The position numbers and the translations under genes were made by a program. The notes under the pieces were generated by a model. That model was not told the DNA's origin. It saw nothing but the letters and a program-made list of their open reading frames with translations, and made no database searches. DNA of 64,000 bases from Emticicia sp965283955 (GTDB taxonomy: Bacteria > Bacteroidota > Bacteroidia > Cytophagales > Spirosomataceae): the NCBI GenBank assembly GCA_965283955.1, contig CBDIQW010000001.1:1550001-1614000 (forward strand), read 5' to 3'. Numbering within the stretch: the stretch's first letter is position 1; the number at the start of each line of letters is the position of its first letter. Positions 38,684 through 47,657 of this stretch are shown piece after piece.

Positions 38684-41455
38684 ATGAAAAAAATCTTTTT
38701 ACTTTTTGCTATTCCGCTCGCTATTCAAGCCCAAGTTGTCATTGAAGCACCTGCCGGAAATGCCCCAGCCAAAATTGATAAAATAGGTAAAACGATTATT
38801 CCAAATGGGCGAATCATCACTCCACGTGGCATGCAGATTTCAACCGCTCCACATCCTTATGGTTTGGTACTAAGTCCAGATGGAAATACGGCTATTACTG
38901 CCAATTCGGGTATTCGTCCATTTTCGATTTCTATCATCAAAAATATTCTTTCTGCAAATCCCGAAACGATTCAAGTGCCCGAAGGAGCAAAAAACAATGA
39001 GGGTATTTTGGAAGCTTGTTTCATGGGTTTGGCTATTAGTCCCGATAACCAAACTGTTTATGTTTCGGGTGGCGAATCGAATAAGATTTTTAAATACGAT
39101 GCCAGCACTGGTAAGCCAAAAGGAAGTATCAATTGTGCCATAAAGCTCAATAATCAGGATTTTACACACGGATATTTGGGCGATATGACAATGACCAAAG
39201 ACGGAAAAACGATTTATGTAGTTGACCAAATAGGCTTCCGAATTGCAGTAATTGATGTAGCAACCGAAAAAATCATTCAGAATATTCCAACGGGGCGTTA
39301 TCCTTTCGGAATTACGCTCACACCCGACGAAAAAAACGTTATCGTTGCAAACGTGGGTGTTTTTGAATACAAAAGGTTTACTGATTTAGACCCCAAAAAT
39401 ATCAAAGGAACGGCTCATAAATTTCCTTCTACAAAATACGGTTCGAAAGAAATGCTCGAAGGCGATGCCGCCAATGGTATTCCTGCCCTCGGCGACCCTA
39501 ACGCTCCCGAATCTTTTTCTGTTTGGATTTATCCAATTTCTAACCCCCTCCCTATTGGAGAGGGTCGGGGTGGGGCTTCCAAAATCAAAACAGGTTTTCT
39601 CGTCGGACAAATGATTGAAGATTTTCCTGCAGTTGGTGGCAGCAGTCCAAATTCAGTCGTGGCAACTAACGACTATGTTTTTGTGAGCAATGGCAATAAT
39701 GATTGTATATCGGTGATTGATATTAAGGCAGGAAAGGTTTTGAAAAACATTCCGCTTTCGATTGATAAGCGTCTCGGAAATTTGCGTGGAATTATTCCTT
39801 TTGGCATTACACTATCGCCCGACCAAAAACGACTTTTTGTGGCCGAGTCGGGCATCAATGCCGTTGCGGTGATTGATGTAGCAAGCCTTGAGGTGGTCGG
39901 ACATATTCCAACGGGTTGGTTTCCTTCAAAATTAAAAGTGAGCAATGACGGTAAGAAACTAATAGTTGCCAATGCAAAAGGCTTCGGAAGTGGACCAAAC
40001 GCAGGGAAAAACTTCAAAATGGGTGCTGAAGGTAGCTATATTGGAGGTCTGATGAAAGGCTTGGTTTCGGTGATTGATATTCCGACTGATGAACAGCTAA
40101 AAGCTGAAACACAAGTAGTTATTGAAAATAATTTCAAGTTTACTGACCCAAGAAAAGATAAAAACCCAATTCCAGCTACCAATAAAAAACCTTCAGACGA
40201 AATTAAATATATTGTATTTATTGCCAAAGAAAACCGTACTTACGATGAAGTATTTGGTCAAAATAAAAAAGGCGATGGCGATTCAACTTTAGCACGTTTT
40301 GGCAATAGTGTAAAAGTTATCAATCGAAAAGCTACGAAAACTATTCCCGATGCACGAGTAATGCCCAATCATGCGGCTTTGGCGAAGCGTTTTGCGATGA
40401 GCGATAATTTTTTCTGTGATTCTGACGTTTCGGCCGACGGACACCGCTGGCTCGTAAATACCTATCCGAACGAATGGTGCGAAACCGAAACCGCAGCTTC
40501 GTATGGTGGTAAACTTTCGCAACGAGATACCTCAAATGCCCCTGGAAATTTGGCAATTTATGGTTCAGCTGGCTCAATTTACCCCGAAGATTATAACGAA
40601 GGCGGCAGTATGTGGGAGCATCTCGAACGCAACAAAATCGACTTTTACAATTTTGGGTTTGGTGTGGAAATGGCAGGAGCTTTCAGCGATAGCACGATGA
40701 AATACATTGGTGAACTTTACACCGTAAATTATCCACTACCAGCACCACTCATTGAGAAATCTTCAAAGACCTTTCCGACATATAATATGGCAATTCCTGA
40801 TCAATTTAGAGCCGATTTATTTATGAAAGAATTTAATGAGCGTTGGTCAAAAGGAAATTTACCTTCGGTAATTACGCTTATGTTGCCGAATGACCATGGT
40901 ACGGGCGAACGTCCAAATGCTGGATTTCCATTTCAGGCAAGTTACATGGCCGATAACGATTTGGCGGTTGGTCGCACGATTGAATTTTTATCAAAAACAC
41001 CTTACTGGAAAAACATGGCGGTTTTCATTACCGAAGACGACCCTCAAGGTGGTGTTGACCACGTAGATGCTCACCGAAGTATCTTGATGGTTGCTTCACC
41101 TTACACCAAAAAAGATTACGTGAGCAAAATGCATTACAGTTTTGGTAGCATTTTCAAGACCTTTTGGCATATTTTGGGCATTCCTTACTTAAATCAGTAT
41201 GATGCGGGAGCAACTGATATGGCAGATATTTTCACCGACAAACCAGATTTTTCGCCATACAATGCCGTGCAGTCTGACCTACGAATTTTCGACCCAGAAA
41301 AAGCCCTAACACCATTTGATGAAAAATTTGACTGGAAATTCTTTGTAGGCTCAGAAGAACTCGACCGCACCGAAACCATGCAAAAACGCCGAGATGATGA
41401 TGATAAAGTGGAAAAATTAAAAAACAAATCGAAGAAAACTAAAAAGAAAAATTAA
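38684..41455 (+). CDS. YVTN beta-propeller / phosphoesterase, secreted paralogue with in-frame repeat
   Basis: A 923-residue secreted paralogue of the protein at 34132, started at the ATG at 38684 (signal peptide MKKIFLLFAIPLAIQAQ). Propeller blades (about 45-480) carry LSPDGNTA, ISPDNQTVYVSGG and TPDEKNVIVANVG. The phosphoesterase part has KENRTYDEVFGQ, SDVSADGHRW, LPNDHGTGERP and EDDPQGGVDHVDAHRS. The C-terminus is Lys/Asp-rich. Residues 287-299 (NPLPIGEGRGGAS) are encoded by a dispersed palindromic repeat inserted in frame between two blades, so they are probably a surface loop. The next gene starts 2 nt after the stop codon. Confidence 0.87.
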   Translation: MKKIFLLFAIPLAIQAQVVIEAPAGNAPAKIDKIGKTIIPNGRIITPRGMQISTAPHPYGLVLSPDGNTAITANSGIRPFSISIIKNILSANPETIQVPEGAKNNEGILEACFMGLAISPDNQTVYVSGGESNKIFKYDASTGKPKGSINCAIKLNNQDFTHGYLGDMTMTKDGKTIYVVDQIGFRIAVIDVATEKIIQNIPTGRYPFGITLTPDEKNVIVANVGVFEYKRFTDLDPKNIKGTAHKFPSTKYGSKEMLEGDAANGIPALGDPNAPESFSVWIYPISNPLPIGEGRGGASKIKTGFLVGQMIEDFPAVGGSSPNSVVATNDYVFVSNGNNDCISVIDIKAGKVLKNIPLSIDKRLGNLRGIIPFGITLSPDQKRLFVAESGINAVAVIDVASLEVVGHIPTGWFPSKLKVSNDGKKLIVANAKGFGSGPNAGKNFKMGAEGSYIGGLMKGLVSVIDIPTDEQLKAETQVVIENNFKFTDPRKDKNPIPATNKKPSDEIKYIVFIAKENRTYDEVFGQNKKGDGDSTLARFGNSVKVINRKATKTIPDARVMPNHAALAKRFAMSDNFFCDSDVSADGHRWLVNTYPNEWCETETAASYGGKLSQRDTSNAPGNLAIYGSAGSIYPEDYNEGGSMWEHLERNKIDFYNFGFGVEMAGAFSDSTMKYIGELYTVNYPLPAPLIEKSSKTFPTYNMAIPDQFRADLFMKEFNERWSKGNLPSVITLMLPNDHGTGERPNAGFPFQASYMADNDLAVGRTIEFLSKTPYWKNMAVFITEDDPQGGVDHVDAHRSILMVASPYTKKDYVSKMHYSFGSIFKTFWHILGIPYLNQYDAGATDMADIFTDKPDFSPYNAVQSDLRIFDPEKALTPFDEKFDWKFFVGSEELDRTETMQKRRDDDDKVEKLKNKSKKTKKKN
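39541..39579. repeat. Palindromic repeat inside a coding sequence, copy 7
   Basis: CCCTCCCTATTGGAGAGGG plus a G-rich tail ending GGGGCTT closely matches the intergenic copy 4 at 26521. It is read in frame as 13 residues of the propeller/phosphoesterase protein, without a stop codon. Confidence 0.8.
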
Positions 41456-41457
41456 AC

Positions 41458-42537
41458 ATGAAAACATATTTTAAATTAATAGCATTTGCCTGTTTGGGAC
41501 TAAATATAAGTTTTGCTCAAAACAAAACCGAGAACGTTTTCATCATTACTACTGATGGTTTTCGTTGGCAAGAAATGTTTGGCGGAGTTGACTCAGTGCT
41601 TTTACAAGATGATAAATTCGTTAGAAATCGAGATAGAATCAAGAGTAATTTTGTGGCTAAAACACCCGAAGAAAGTCGCCAGAAACTGATGCCTTTCATG
41701 TGGAATACTATCGCTAAAGAAGGGCAACTCTATGGTAATCGTTGGGCAGGAAGTAAAGTAAATGTGTTAAATCCTTACTGGTTTTCGTATCCAGGATATA
41801 ACGAAATTTTGAGCGGATATGCCGATGACAGCATTAATTCAAATGATAAAAAATACAACAAAAACATCACAGTTTTGGAGTTTCTGAATAATCAACCAAA
41901 ACTAAAGGGAAAAGTAGCGGCTTATACCACTTGGGATGTTTTTCCATATATTGTGAACGATAAACGTAGTGGAATTCCCGTCAATTCGGGAAAAGATTTG
42001 GTAAAGGGAAATTTGACTCAAAAAGAAGAAATACTAAACGAAATATTGAAGACTTACCCAAGTCTCGCCAGCGATCGCCACGATTTTATTACTTATTATT
42101 TGGCCAAAGAATACATTCAAAAAAACAAACCAAAAGTTTTCTTTTTATCGTTTGATGAAACCGACGAGTTTGCTCATGAAGCCAAATATGATGAGTATCT
42201 TTTTGCCGCAAATACTGCTGATAAGTTCATTGGGGATTTATGGAATTATTGCCAAACAACGCCCGAATATAAAGGAAAAACAACTTTTTTGATTTTAACA
42301 GACCACGGAAGAGGCGATAAAATTAAACCTCAGTGGACAAGTCACGGGCAAAAAGTAGCTGATTGTTACCAAATTTGGATGGCTGCCATCGGGCCCGATA
42401 CACCAGCATTAGGCGAGGTAAAAACCGAAGGTCAATTGTTTCAAAATCAGCTTGCAAAGACGGCAGCAAAGCTGCTGGGCTATGAATTTGATAATGGTAA
42501 AGAAGTAGGAAAAGAAATAAAAACAATGCTAAAGTAA
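41458..42537 (+). CDS. Secreted alkaline-phosphatase-superfamily enzyme
   Basis: A 359-residue secreted protein (signal peptide ending ISFAQ) of the alkaline phosphatase / nucleotide pyrophosphatase / sulfatase superfamily. Metal- and nucleophile-site features are ITTDGFRWQEMF near the N-terminus (Asp with a Thr/Ser candidate), SFDETDEFAHE in the middle and LTDHGRGD near the C-terminus. It should be a periplasmic or secreted phosphomonoesterase or phosphodiesterase. With a 2-nt gap from the preceding phosphoesterase gene it is certainly co-transcribed, which strengthens the phosphate-ester scavenging reading of the locus. Confidence 0.82.
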   Translation: MKTYFKLIAFACLGLNISFAQNKTENVFIITTDGFRWQEMFGGVDSVLLQDDKFVRNRDRIKSNFVAKTPEESRQKLMPFMWNTIAKEGQLYGNRWAGSKVNVLNPYWFSYPGYNEILSGYADDSINSNDKKYNKNITVLEFLNNQPKLKGKVAAYTTWDVFPYIVNDKRSGIPVNSGKDLVKGNLTQKEEILNEILKTYPSLASDRHDFITYYLAKEYIQKNKPKVFFLSFDETDEFAHEAKYDEYLFAANTADKFIGDLWNYCQTTPEYKGKTTFLILTDHGRGDKIKPQWTSHGQKVADCYQIWMAAIGPDTPALGEVKTEGQLFQNQLAKTAAKLLGYEFDNGKEVGKEIKTMLK

Positions 42538-42543
42538 GAGTTG

Positions 42544-43667
42544 TTAGAGGACAGTTTCAGAAAGTAATATCTGAAACTGTTCTTTCTTTTCAAATATACT
42601 TTCAACTTCTCGTAAAAAAATAAACGAACTACGGCTGTGCCAAGTCTGGAAATCAGTACTAATATCTTGATGTTGGGGAATATAGCTAAGGAAAGCAGTT
42701 AAGTCGAATTTGGCACCCGAAATACCTGCTCCTGCACGTTTGGCATCAAGAGCATTACAGGCTTGCTCGTAGTGTTTTGGTACAGGAATCATCATCGTTG
42801 GTTTACCCAAATACATGGCTTCGCAAACTGACTCAAAACCTGCAGTTGTGACTAAGCCTTTGCAGTTTTGCATCATTTCTAAGAACTTTTGTCCATTTAT
42901 TCGATGAAAATGCAAATTTCTTGAGTATTTATACACTTCCGTATGTTGTGGCTTATCCCAAAAACAATGTATTACTACTTTCGGATTTTTTGTGTGCCAT
43001 TTTATAAGTTCATCGGCCAAAGAATATTGGGTCATGTACACCAAAATATAGTTTTCGGTTGTGGGCGAAATTTGGGTAATTTCGGGGCGTAAAAGAGGCG
43101 GAATAGTATAAATGTTTTGCTGTTCGTAATTGCTGAAAGGTGTAAACGAAAGAGCTAATTTCTTTGTCGCCCCCAAAGCTGTGATTTTGGTATTGGTATT
43201 GACCAAAAATTTATCAAACCAATGATTTTGTGGATGGTTGAAGTCAGGGTTGAGTAGTAAATATTGGTGAGCAACGCAAACCATTGGCATTTTGGGGCGA
43301 AACAGAAACTGGTGAATTCCGCCCAAAACATCATAAAAATTTATAATAACATCGGGGTTCAGTTGATTGATAATGGTGTTTATTTTTCGAAGACTCGAAA
43401 TATACGTTTTTAAATTTAAAATACTATTGGTGAGTGTTTTACGAATATCAAGACCTTTGGTTCTCTTACAATAAACCAAGCATGGACTCTCAAAAGAAAA
43501 ACTTGGAGATTGAAATTTTTCGGTAAAAATGCTGGAATACTTCCAGTTGCCGAGCCAACCAATGCTCCTACAACCTCTTGGTTACTTTTATTTAATATTT
43601 CGCTAAGGGCGATTGCCTGCGTCAGGTGCCTACGCCCTTCGCCTTGAATAATAAAAAGATATTTCAT
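42544..43667 (-). pseudogene. Glycosyltransferase (GT28/MurG-like fold), one frameshift
   Basis: A cytosolic glycosyltransferase of about 374 residues if restored. It begins MKYLFIIQGEGRRHLTQ, the GxGHxxQ-like donor-side loop of GT-B family 28-like enzymes. It ends with a nucleotide-sugar site (VTTAGFESVCEAMYLGKPTMMIP). The frame breaks at the A5 run 43525-43529 (T5 on the coding strand); one more base gives AFFTEKFQSPSFSFESPCLVYC and joins both parts smoothly. It is immediately downstream of an LpxH-like phosphoesterase gene on the same strand. Together they may act on a glycolipid, though the acceptor cannot be read from the sequence. Confidence 0.8.
42551..42590 (+). terminator. Terminator hairpin lying inside the convergent gene's 3' end
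   Basis: ACAGTTTCAGA (42551-42561) pairs with TCTGAAACTGT (42570-42580) and is followed by a T-rich stretch. It terminates the plus-strand phosphatase transcript while encoding the last residues of the minus-strand glycosyltransferase. Confidence 0.65.
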
Positions 43668-43687
43668 ATACTCCGTCGGAATGCCGC

Positions 43688-43706
43688 ACCACCCTAAAGG
43701 GGAACT
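43688..43706. repeat. Gene-edge palindromic repeat, divergent copy 8
   Basis: ACCACCCTAAAGGGGAACT lies 20 nt upstream of the glycosyltransferase start codon (43665-43667). It is shorter and more degenerate than the other copies but has the CCCTAAAGGGG core and the same orientation towards its gene. Confidence 0.55.
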
Positions 43707-43720
43707 TATTTAAATAAAAT

Positions 43721-44563
43721 TTATAATGAAGCTGCAATTCTTGGTAAAACAAACTTTTCAATAGCTGTTTCATCTTCCTCTTCGTCGTCTAAATCGGTGT
43801 TTGAGGTTGAAATATCATCGCTGATTGAGTAATAAACCAAGCTCCATTTTCCATCAAAATCTTCAACCAGTGCCGACATAGTTTCTACCCAATCGCCTGA
43901 ATTTAAATAAGTTATGCCATTTATTTCTCTGATAGCAGGTTGGTGAATATGTCCGCAAATAATGCCGTCGCAACCTTTTGCTATGGCCAAATCGGCGAGT
44001 TTTTCTTCAAAATCATTCACATAACTAACCGCCATTTTCACTTTTTGCTTAACTACCTGCGAAAGAGAATAATAAGGCAAACCACGCCATTCACGATAAG
44101 CATTATAGTTTTTATTGAGCCAAAGCAAAAAAGTATAGCCCAAATCGCCTAAATGAGCGAGCCATTTCATATTGGTTGTGATGCTATCAAAAACATCCCC
44201 ATGAGTAATGTAGAACCTTTTATCACCCGAATTAAGGATATAATCTCGGCGAATCTGGAACTGTTTACCCACTACTAAAGGCAGAATTTGGTCGAGAAAA
44301 TCATCGTGATTTCCTCGTAAGTACACCACTTTAGTATCGTGTTTGTCCATCATTTTCAGCACAACTCTGAAAAACGAAGTGTGTTTTTTCTTCCAGTTAC
44401 CATATTTTTTCAACGCCCAGCCATCAATTATATCACCGTTTAAGATGAGTTTTTGGCAGCGGTATTGTTTCAGAAACTCGGTTACTTCTTTAGCCTTAGA
44501 GCCGCTCGTACCAAGATGTATGTCGGAAAGCACTATTGTGCGAAAATGCTTGTGTTTTTTCAT
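43721..44563 (-). CDS. LpxH-like metallophosphoesterase (UDP-2,3-diacylglucosamine diphosphatase family)
   Basis: About 280 residues from the ATG at 44563 (MKKHKHFRTIVLSDIHLG); codons further upstream would add 14 unconvincing residues. The calcineurin-like metal sites are visible in order: SDIHLG, NGDIIDGW, GNHDD, THGD and GHIHQP. This matches the UDP-2,3-diacylglucosamine diphosphatase (LpxH-type) family of lipid A synthesis, but many Bacteroidota carry paralogues that act on other lipids, so the symbol is withheld. The C-terminus is acidic. It is upstream of and codirectional with a glycosyltransferase gene, a common pairing in this phylum. Confidence 0.82.
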   Translation of the reverse strand: MKKHKHFRTIVLSDIHLGTSGSKAKEVTEFLKQYRCQKLILNGDIIDGWALKKYGNWKKKHTSFFRVVLKMMDKHDTKVVYLRGNHDDFLDQILPLVVGKQFQIRRDYILNSGDKRFYITHGDVFDSITTNMKWLAHLGDLGYTFLLWLNKNYNAYREWRGLPYYSLSQVVKQKVKMAVSYVNDFEEKLADLAIAKGCDGIICGHIHQPAIREINGITYLNSGDWVETMSALVEDFDGKWSLVYYSISDDISTSNTDLDDEEEDETAIEKFVLPRIAASL

Positions 44564-44689
44564 GCTAACAAAATACCACATTCTATGTAAACTGCCTATT
44601 ATCAAGACGTTATGAAAATGTAAAGTTGTGCTTGTAATTATAGGAGTTAGCTCAATTGTTTGCTAAAATTCATTAAGATTAATAATTAA

Positions 44690-44834
44690 TTCATTGCCGT
44701 CTGCTTTAGCTGACGGTAAAATTGTACAAATATCGCAATCTGGGCTTTAGCCCAAGGTTATAGGGTTTATTTGGGCTAAAGTCAAATATGTTTTGTCTCT
44801 ATAATATCCGTCAGCTAAAGCAGACGGCAATGAA
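44690..44834. repeat. Large composite palindrome with perfect 27-bp arms
   Basis: Arms 44690-44716 and 44808-44834 are exact reverse complements over 27 bp. Each arm contains its own short hairpin (CCGTC ... GACGG). The interior holds another perfect 11-bp inverted pair (CTTTAGCCCAA at 44745-44755 with TTGGGCTAAAG at 44771-44781). No coding potential is seen in the 44564-44955 interval. It is the same class as the elements at 4734 and 19441. Confidence 0.8.
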
Positions 44835-44862
44835 TAAGTAATATTGTCTATGTTTTTTTAAG

Positions 44863-44892
44863 TTGTTGATATATGAAATTTGAATAACTTTG
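44863..44892 (+). promoter_or_regulatory. Promoter of panC
   Basis: TTG (44863-44865), a 19-bp spacer and TAACTTTG (44885-44892) match the Bacteroidota promoter consensus. The ATG follows 63 nt later. Confidence 0.7.
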
Positions 44893-44955
44893 AGCTGAAA
44901 ACCAGTATTTTGCTGTTTTCGATTACTCATCTGAAACCATTTTGATTAAGATTTA

Positions 44956-45798
44956 ATGCAAATTTTCAATACAATCTCCGAAACACAACAATACCTTAAA
45001 ACCCAACAAAGAGCAGGTAAAACCATTGGTTTTGTGCCTACGATGGGGGCTTTGCACGCAGGACACATTTCATTGATTGAGCGTGCAAAATCCGAAAATG
45101 ATTTGGCGGTTTGCAGTATTTTCGTAAATCCTACGCAGTTTAATAATCCCGAAGATTTGAAGAAATATCCTCGTACACTTGAGCGTGACTGTGAAATGTT
45201 ATTACCAGCAGGTTGTGATGTGGTTTTTGCACCATCGGCCGAAGAAATGTATCCAAGTTTACCTCAATTAAAAATGGATTTCGGAACTCTGGAGACGGTC
45301 ATGGAAGGCAAATTTCGACCTGGGCATTTTAATGGTGTTGGAATTGTAGTGAGTAAACTCTTCAATATCGTAAAACCCCAAAAAGCCTATTTTGGACTTA
45401 AAGACTTACAACAAGTGGCGGTCATCAGACGAATGGTTCTGAATTTGAGTTTCGATTTAGAAATAATTCCGTGTCCGACTTTGCGAGAAACCGATGGTTT
45501 AGCGATGTCTTCACGCAATACACGCCTTTCTCCCGAAGCCCGTGCTTTAGCTCCACAGATTTATAAAGCTCTCAATTTAGCTAAAGAAAAACTACAATCG
45601 GGTGCAAACGTAAGCGATATACAAATGGCTGTTAATGAGCATTTTGCGAAGTATCCAGCGTTTGAAGTCGAGTATTTCGAGGCTGCTGATTTTGATACTT
45701 TGCTACCAATCGAAGCAAAAATTGCTGATGGTAAGACTGCTTTGTGCATTGCGGCTTTCTTGGGGTCCGTCCGTTTAATAGATAATATTGTTTTTTAA
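44956..45798 (+). CDS. panC: Pantoate--beta-alanine ligase (pantothenate synthetase)
   Basis: A 280-residue enzyme that condenses pantoate and beta-alanine with ATP to make pantothenate, the coenzyme A precursor. Family motifs are all present: PTMGALHAGH (HIGH-like ATP site, about 29-38), FVNPTQFN, GHFNGVGIVVSKLFNI, YFGLKDLQQ and the KMSKS-like SSRNTRLS. Length is typical. panB and panD are not in the window. It has its own promoter after a large palindromic element, and a LytTR regulator gene follows 34 nt later, probably as read-through. Confidence 0.95.
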   Translation: MQIFNTISETQQYLKTQQRAGKTIGFVPTMGALHAGHISLIERAKSENDLAVCSIFVNPTQFNNPEDLKKYPRTLERDCEMLLPAGCDVVFAPSAEEMYPSLPQLKMDFGTLETVMEGKFRPGHFNGVGIVVSKLFNIVKPQKAYFGLKDLQQVAVIRRMVLNLSFDLEIIPCPTLRETDGLAMSSRNTRLSPEARALAPQIYKALNLAKEKLQSGANVSDIQMAVNEHFAKYPAFEVEYFEAADFDTLLPIEAKIADGKTALCIAAFLGSVRLIDNIVF

Positions 45799-45832
45799 GC
45801 GTAGTTTCCTTATTATCTCTTAATTTCAACCC

Positions 45833-46690
45833 ATGAATCGAATAAAAGAGATAATAAATCAGCCTTTCATGGCCTATACTTCTGGTCGGCACAATGCTCC
45901 GTTGGTTGTGTGGTCGGGTGTATTTGTGTTTATCTTTTTGGCGGTTTTTAAACCTTTCGATATTCAAGATATTACGCCTAATCAGTGGTTTTATTATGCC
46001 TTTTTGGTGGGTTATGGCTTCATTACTTCGTTTTCAGTTTTGATTATGATTGAAGGAATTGGCCGACTTTTACCAAACGTTTTCTCTGAAAAAAACTGGA
46101 AAATTAAACACGAAGTAGCATTTGTTGTAAGCCTGATTTCACTCATTACGGTCTTCAATTATTTCTATACAGTATTTATTTCTGACTTACCTTTTTCGTC
46201 CGAAACCTTCATTTTTATGCTTTTTGCTACGGTTTCGGTGAGTTTTTTTCCTGCTGTGTCGTTTGTGATGTTTCGTTATGTGCGGAATGTTCGGCAATAT
46301 TCTCGACCTTCAACGGTTTTGAGTGTTGAGCGAAAAGAAGAAATTAAACGTGAATTTATTGAGTTATTTGCTGAAAATCAGCGAGATAGCGTGACGCTTT
46401 CGCCCGAAAATCTACTTTTTATTGAATCAGACGATAATTATTCAACTGTATTTTTCACGCAGCAAAACCGAATCCAGAAAAAACTCTTACGCAATACCCT
46501 TACTCGGCTTGAAGCTCAAGTCGAGTCGTTTCCAACTTTGCGGAGGTGTCATCGCTCATATTTGGTCAATCTCAAAAAAGTAAGTCGAGTTTCGGGCAAT
46601 GCTCAAGGTTATCGCTTGCATTTACACGATACCGACGAAATCGTGCCAGTTTCTCGAACTTATTCTAAAAACATCATTGCCGAATTGTAA
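45833..46690 (+). CDS. Membrane-bound LytTR-family transcription regulator
   Basis: A 285-residue protein with four predicted transmembrane helices in the first ~150 residues (for example WSGVFVFIFLAVF and FVVSLISLITVFNYF). A LytTR DNA-binding domain follows at about residues 185-285 (LLFIESDDNYSTVFF, then LRRCHRSYLVNLKKV and VPVSRTYSKNI). It lacks a receiver domain, so it is a one-component, membrane-tethered regulator, a form common in Bacteroidota. What it senses is unknown. It is next to an AraC-type regulator gene on the same strand (38 nt apart). Confidence 0.85.
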   Translation: MNRIKEIINQPFMAYTSGRHNAPLVVWSGVFVFIFLAVFKPFDIQDITPNQWFYYAFLVGYGFITSFSVLIMIEGIGRLLPNVFSEKNWKIKHEVAFVVSLISLITVFNYFYTVFISDLPFSSETFIFMLFATVSVSFFPAVSFVMFRYVRNVRQYSRPSTVLSVERKEEIKREFIELFAENQRDSVTLSPENLLFIESDDNYSTVFFTQQNRIQKKLLRNTLTRLEAQVESFPTLRRCHRSYLVNLKKVSRVSGNAQGYRLHLHDTDEIVPVSRTYSKNIIAEL

Positions 46691-46728
46691 GGAAAAACCT
46701 ATATTTCTATTAAAAATTATCGAAAACC

Positions 46729-47559
46729 ATGTTTCACAAAGTTTACAAACCCCACCCCGCCTTGAGCGAATTTGTGAATAATATCATGGTTTTTCGCTAT
46801 GAATTAGACCGAAATTTGCCACGCCCTGAGTTTTCTTTTCCGCCATTGCCCGAGCAATGTCTTTATTTTTATCCGTTTGAAGCTCCCGAAAGCGAATACC
46901 TGACTACCAACAAAAAAGTAAAACTCAACCGCAGTATTTTAGTCGGCCCGCAGGTAAATCGAATCAAACTTAAAATGCACCATTCAAATTTTACGGTGAA
47001 AGTAGGTTTTCAGCCGTGCGGACTTTATCGTTTACTCGGAATTTCAATGAATGAGTTTCCTGTTGATGAATCGTTGGATAGTACGTATATTTTAGATAAA
47101 GAAATCCAGTTTATCAATGAGCAATTGGCAGAAACGCAATCGCCCGATAAATTGAAAGAAATTGTGGAGATTTTTCTGCTAAAAAAACTTAATAAACTGC
47201 GTGGCAGACTTCCAATTGACAGCGTTTTGCCAATGATTTTGAAAGTTGGCGGACTCGTAAACGTTGATGCAATTGCCTCACAAGCTTGTGTGAGTAATCG
47301 TCAGCTCGAACGCCAATTTTTGCAGCGAGTCGGGGTTTCTCCTAAGTTTTTTATTCGCCAAACTCGATTTGCGAAAGCTTGGGTGATGAAAGAAAATACA
47401 CCCAATATCAAATGGACAACTATCGCCCATGAATGTGGCTACTTCGACCAAATGCACCTAATTCGAGATTTTAAAGCCTTTTGTGGCGTTTCTCCTTCGG
47501 TTATCGAAAACGAGCTCAACACATCTCCTTTTTCTCTCAGAAATCAGATATTTTATTGA
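46729..47559 (+). CDS. AraC-family transcription regulator (copy 1)
   Basis: A 276-residue regulator with an N-terminal ~160-residue sensing domain of the DUF6597 kind (HPALSEFVNNIMVFRY, PPLPEQCLYFYP, KVGFQPCGLYRLLGI). A C-terminal AraC double helix-turn-helix follows (VDAIASQACVSNRQLERQF, then TIAHECGYFDQMHLIRDFK). It is a close structural paralogue of the regulator at 48845; both share FQPxGLxRLxGI. The two bracket a DUF4440 and a cupin gene, which are likely targets. Confidence 0.87.
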   Translation: MFHKVYKPHPALSEFVNNIMVFRYELDRNLPRPEFSFPPLPEQCLYFYPFEAPESEYLTTNKKVKLNRSILVGPQVNRIKLKMHHSNFTVKVGFQPCGLYRLLGISMNEFPVDESLDSTYILDKEIQFINEQLAETQSPDKLKEIVEIFLLKKLNKLRGRLPIDSVLPMILKVGGLVNVDAIASQACVSNRQLERQFLQRVGVSPKFFIRQTRFAKAWVMKENTPNIKWTTIAHECGYFDQMHLIRDFKAFCGVSPSVIENELNTSPFSLRNQIFY

Positions 47560-47619
47560 ATAGCATTCCTCAATTCCAAACTTGTCGTATTTGTACTATT
47601 CCAGCAATTGCTCATCCAC

Positions 47620-47627
47620 TAATTTTG
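47620..47627 (+). promoter_or_regulatory. -7 element of the DUF4440 gene
   Basis: TAATTTTG matches TAnnTTTG and lies 30 nt before the ATG at 47658. The -33 region shows no good TTG, as expected if an AraC activator is needed. Confidence 0.4.
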
Positions 47628-47657
47628 TAATCAAGAATTTAACATAAATAATTGATT

